Shown here in pieces: positions 7,433-9,669 of a DNA stretch of 9,669 bases. Both the position numbers and the translations under genes were made by a program. The notes under the pieces were generated by a model. It was not told where the DNA came from. It saw only the letters and a program-made list of their open reading frames with translations, and ran no database searches. The stretch is taken from assembly GCA_947371645.1 (NCBI GenBank), contig CANBQJ010000141.1, forward strand, positions 1 through 9,669, in the 5' to 3' direction. The stretch's first letter is position 1; each line of letters opens with the position of its first letter. The stretch comes from Burkholderiales bacterium. GTDB lineage: Bacteria > Pseudomonadota > Gammaproteobacteria > Burkholderiales > Burkholderiaceae.

Positions 7433-7455
7433 AGCCATTGACATTCAGGTGTGAC

Positions 7456-8490
7456 ATGGTTGCTGAAGTCCTCGCCCCCCCTCCAACGCCCCTCCACGAC
7501 GAACCCAGGCTGCAGGCGCTCAAGCGCTGGCAAGCCGGCTGGTCAGAGACCGAGCGCCACCGCGCCCAGGCCCTGGTCAGCGCCAGTGCCCAGGCCCTGA
7601 ACTGCCCGGTGGCCATCCTGGGCTGGCTGGACGCCCAGCAATGGGCGCCCCTGGCCGCCCAGCCGCCGCTGCCCGACCTGCCAGCCTGCCCGAAGGCCCA
7701 CACGCCCTGCGCCTACACGGTGCTGCAGCCCGATGTGCCCTGGCAGGTGCACGACCTGGCCCGCGACACGCGCTGGTCATCGTCGCCCTGGCTGCAACAC
7801 CGCGGCTGGCGGGCCTATGCCGGCGTGGCCGTGCGCGACGAGCAGGGCTGGCCCCTGGCCACCCTGGCTGTGTTTGACACCAAGCCGCGCCTGTTCAACG
7901 AAGCCGAGATCCACCTGCTGCAAAGCCTGGCCCCTGCCGCCTCTGCCATCGCCGAAGCCGGCGCCTTGCGGGCCGCACTGGCGCAACACAGTGTGACGGA
8001 CGCGCTCACCGGCCTGTCCAACCGCGGCTTCTTCTGCCAGACGCTGGAGCTGGAGCTGGGCCACGCCATGCGCACCGGTGAGCCCTTCACCGTGCTCAAC
8101 ATGGACCTCGACGGCTTCAAGGCCGTCAAGGACGGCTTTGGCCACAACGCCGGCGAGGCCGTGCTGCGCGAGGTGGCCGCGCGGCTGCTCAAGTGTGTGC
8201 GCCAGGGCGATGTCGTCTCGCGCTTTGGCGGCGACGAGTTCGGCGTGGTCATGCGCCATGGCGGCAAGGAGTCGGCCCAGGTGCTGGCCAAGCGCATCGT
8301 CAAGGCGGTGAGTGCGCCCATCACCTTGCCTTCGCACGACGAGATCGGCGTGGGCATTTCGGTGGGCATGGCCGCCTACACCGATGCGGTGCACAACGTG
8401 GCGACCCTGCTGCAGCACGCCGACCAGGCGCTCTACCAGGCCAAGCAGCAAAACGAGAAGCGCTGGAAGATGTTCGTGGGCATCCGCTGA
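7456..8490 (+). CDS. GAF-GGDEF diguanylate cyclase
   Basis: The frame is open from 7378, but I place the start at 7456. That ATG has AGGTG (7447-7451) four bases upstream, and the sigma-28-like -10 box (7422-7429) would lie inside the longer version. The product has 344 residues. Residues about 18-170 resemble a GAF sensor domain, ending in TLAVFDTKPRLFNEAEIHLL. A short helix leads to DALTGLSNR (182-190), the usual GGDEF entry. MDLDGFK (216-222) supplies metal and GTP ligands, and GGDEF is intact (258-262). RQGD (249-252) at the correct distance is a canonical inhibitory site, so product feedback is expected. It has no signal peptide or membrane segment and is therefore cytosolic. It would make c-di-GMP from two GTP in response to an unknown GAF ligand. 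It is transcribed away from the minus-strand signalling block. Confidence 0.94.
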   Translation: MVAEVLAPPPTPLHDEPRLQALKRWQAGWSETERHRAQALVSASAQALNCPVAILGWLDAQQWAPLAAQPPLPDLPACPKAHTPCAYTVLQPDVPWQVHDLARDTRWSSSPWLQHRGWRAYAGVAVRDEQGWPLATLAVFDTKPRLFNEAEIHLLQSLAPAASAIAEAGALRAALAQHSVTDALTGLSNRGFFCQTLELELGHAMRTGEPFTVLNMDLDGFKAVKDGFGHNAGEAVLREVAARLLKCVRQGDVVSRFGGDEFGVVMRHGGKESAQVLAKRIVKAVSAPITLPSHDEIGVGISVGMAAYTDAVHNVATLLQHADQALYQAKQQNEKRWKMFVGIR

Positions 8491-8506
8491 ACTGGCGCAC
8501 GCGGTT

Positions 8507-8528
8507 AAAACCCCCGCAAACACGGGGG
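8507..8528 (-). terminator. Rho-independent terminator-like hairpin oriented to the minus strand
   Basis: CCCCCG (8511-8516) and CGGGGG (8523-8528) form a six-pair stem with a six-base loop. The four adenines at 8507-8510 become a U-run only in minus-strand RNA. In the plus direction the stem is followed by GC-rich sequence, so it would not be a standard terminator of the GAF-GGDEF gene. Confidence 0.5.
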
Positions 8529-8561
8529 CGCCGCCGGCCCACTTTGTCCTGATAGCTGGAC

Positions 8562-8640
8562 CGGCATGCGGGTGAGCCCCAGTGGTGGGGCCGCGTGCGT
8601 TCGCGCAATCTGATCCGCACGAACGGCACACCGCATGCCG
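8562..8640 (+). promoter_or_regulatory. Nested inverted repeats, possible three-way-junction RNA upstream of the second acyl-CoA dehydrogenase
   Basis: CGGCATGCGG (8562-8571) pairs perfectly with CCGCATGCCG (8631-8640). Inside lies GCCCCA-GTGG-TGGGGC (8576-8591), a six-pair stem with a four-base loop. A second inner stem joins GTGCGTTCG (8595-8603) to CGAACGGCAC (8620-8629), with one bulged G. Only three or four unpaired bases separate the two inner hairpins from the outer stem and from each other, apart from one base at the end. I recognise no known riboswitch. It ends 62 bases before the start codon and could be a leader, a small RNA or a DNA-level repeat. Confidence 0.4.
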
Positions 8641-8692
8641 AACCTGCAGTGGCCACGCGCCAGGGGTGCCTTCGCATCAGAAGCAATCACCC

Positions 8693-8697
8693 AGGAG
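8693..8697 (+). promoter_or_regulatory. Ribosome binding site of the second acyl-CoA dehydrogenase
   Basis: AGGAG lies five bases before the ATG at 8703 and supports that start. Confidence 0.8.
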
Positions 8698-8702
8698 CGA
8701 CC

Positions 8703-9669
8703 ATGCAATTCACTTCCGAACACCGGCAGCTGGCCGAAACCGTCCGCCGTTTCTGCGAAGCAGAAATCAACCCCCATGTCCGCGAGTGGGAAGACGCCGA
8801 GATCTTCCCCGCCCACGAGGTCTTCAAGAAGATGGGCCAGCTGGGCCTGCTGGGCGTCAAGTACGACCCGGCCTACGGCGGCATGGGCCTCGATTTTTCC
8901 TATCAGATGGTGGTGGCCGAAGAGCTGGGCGCCATCCCCGATGGCGGCATCACCATGGCCATTGGCGTGCAGACCGACATGTGCACCCCCGCCCTGGCCC
9001 GCTTTGGCTCTGATCAGCTCAAGCACGAGTACCTGGCCCCGGCGATCGCCGGCGACATGGTGGGCTGCATCGGCGTGAGCGAGGTGGGGGGTGGCTCCGA
9101 TGTCGCCGCCGTCAAGACCTGGGCCCGCAAGGAAGGCGACGACTACGTCATCAACGGCAGCAAGATGTGGATCACCAACTCGCTGCAGGCCGACTGGTGC
9201 TGCCTGCTGGCCAACACGTCCGAGGGCAAGCCGCACGAGACCAAGTCCATGATCATCGTGCCCATGGACGCCAAAGGCATCACCAAACAGAAGATCGACA
9301 AGATCGGCATGCGGTCGTCGGACACCTCGCAGATCTTCTTCGACAACGTGCGCGTGCCCCGCCGCAACCTGGTCGGCATGGAAGGTGCGGGCTTCATGAT
9401 GCAGATGATGACCTTCCAGGAAGAGCGCCTGTATGCGTCGGCCAACTCGCTGAAGATGATGGACATGGTCATCGACCAGACCATCGCCTACTGCCGCGAC
9501 CGCCACACCTTCGGCAAGCCCCTGATCGACAACCAGGTGATCCACTTCAGGCTGGCCGAGCTGCGCACCGAGGTGGAAGCCCTGCGCTCGCTGATCTACC
9601 GCGCAGTCGAAGACTACGTGGCCGGGCAGGACGTCACCAAGATGGCCTCCATGGCCAAGCTCAAGTGTG
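8703..9669 (+). CDS. Acyl-CoA dehydrogenase, AtuD/citronellyl-CoA dehydrogenase-like, 3' part beyond window
   Basis: My translation from the ATG at 8703 stays open for 322 codons to the right edge; roughly the last 60 residues of a normal 385-residue enzyme are missing. The N-terminal helical domain includes INPHVREWEDAEIFPAHEVF (22-41). The flavin/substrate loop GVSEVGGGSD is at 124-133, MWITN at 155-159 and KIGMRSSDTSQIFF at 200-213. Glu241 in FQEERL aligns with the catalytic glutamate of isovaleryl- and long-chain acyl-CoA dehydrogenases; the C-terminal YEGT region lies outside the window. From memory, the sequence is closest to AtuD-type enzymes that oxidise citronellyl-CoA in acyclic terpene catabolism, but many relatives are annotated only as acyl-CoA dehydrogenase, so the substrate is open. 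It differs clearly from the enzyme at 2239-3393. It stands 212 bases after the GAF-GGDEF gene and may have its own promoter. Confidence 0.92.
   Translation, partial: MQFTSEHRQLAETVRRFCEAEINPHVREWEDAEIFPAHEVFKKMGQLGLLGVKYDPAYGGMGLDFSYQMVVAEELGAIPDGGITMAIGVQTDMCTPALARFGSDQLKHEYLAPAIAGDMVGCIGVSEVGGGSDVAAVKTWARKEGDDYVINGSKMWITNSLQADWCCLLANTSEGKPHETKSMIIVPMDAKGITKQKIDKIGMRSSDTSQIFFDNVRVPRRNLVGMEGAGFMMQMMTFQEERLYASANSLKMMDMVIDQTIAYCRDRHTFGKPLIDNQVIHFRLAELRTEVEALRSLIYRAVEDYVAGQDVTKMASMAKLKC

Noticed and set aside
7777..8631. Minus-strand open frame of 284 codons
   Set aside because: It is antisense to the GAF-GGDEF gene and contains no domain.
8505..9545. Minus-strand open frame of 346 codons
   Set aside because: It is antisense to the second acyl-CoA dehydrogenase, which has a good ribosome site and clear family motifs.

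Overview
The window looks like a chromosomal segment of a high-GC, motile betaproteobacterium, most likely Burkholderiales (Comamonadaceae or a close relative). The grounds are strong G/C preference at third codon positions, Burkholderiales-style acyl-CoA dehydrogenases, a beta-oxidation operon, and sigma-28-like (flagellar) promoter elements beside c-di-GMP genes. No tRNA, rRNA, CRISPR array, insertion sequence or phage gene is visible.

Region 1 (1-3393, minus strand) is a three-gene fatty-acid beta-oxidation operon. In transcription order it encodes an acyl-CoA dehydrogenase (3393-2239), a thiolase (2198-993, GTG start) and a two-domain enoyl-CoA hydratase/3-hydroxyacyl-CoA dehydrogenase that runs off the left edge (977-1). 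Together they would oxidise, hydrate, re-oxidise and cleave acyl-CoA. The 287-base upstream gap (3394-3680) has no gene but holds two strong palindromes, one TetR-like (3438-3463) and one perfect 16-mer (3572-3587), likely operators for fatty-acid or branched-chain-acid responsive regulators.

Region 2 (3681-7455) is a signalling block, mostly minus strand. A membrane GGDEF-EAL protein (5594-3681) lies downstream of an unusual single-frame protein. That protein joins an ECF-type sigma factor to a membrane-spanning RskA-like anti-sigma factor (7003-5699). A candidate 44-residue ORF (7258-7124) precedes it. Region 3 (7456-8490, plus strand) is a GAF-GGDEF diguanylate cyclase divergent from that block. 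The two c-di-GMP genes share an identical 13-base element containing GCCGATAA, the sigma-28 (FliA) -10 consensus. This suggests co-regulation with flagella and also decides or challenges the choice of start codon for both. A CRP-like palindrome lies further upstream of the GAF-GGDEF gene.

Region 4 (8491-9669, plus strand) begins with a 212-base gap. It contains a terminator-like hairpin oriented towards the minus strand and a nested set of inverted repeats that could fold as a three-way junction. It then runs into a second, different acyl-CoA dehydrogenase (8703 to the right edge, partial) resembling the AtuD/citronellyl-CoA dehydrogenase type. Lipid catabolism thus flanks an envelope/c-di-GMP signalling island. 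The most unusual item is the sigma/anti-sigma fusion.
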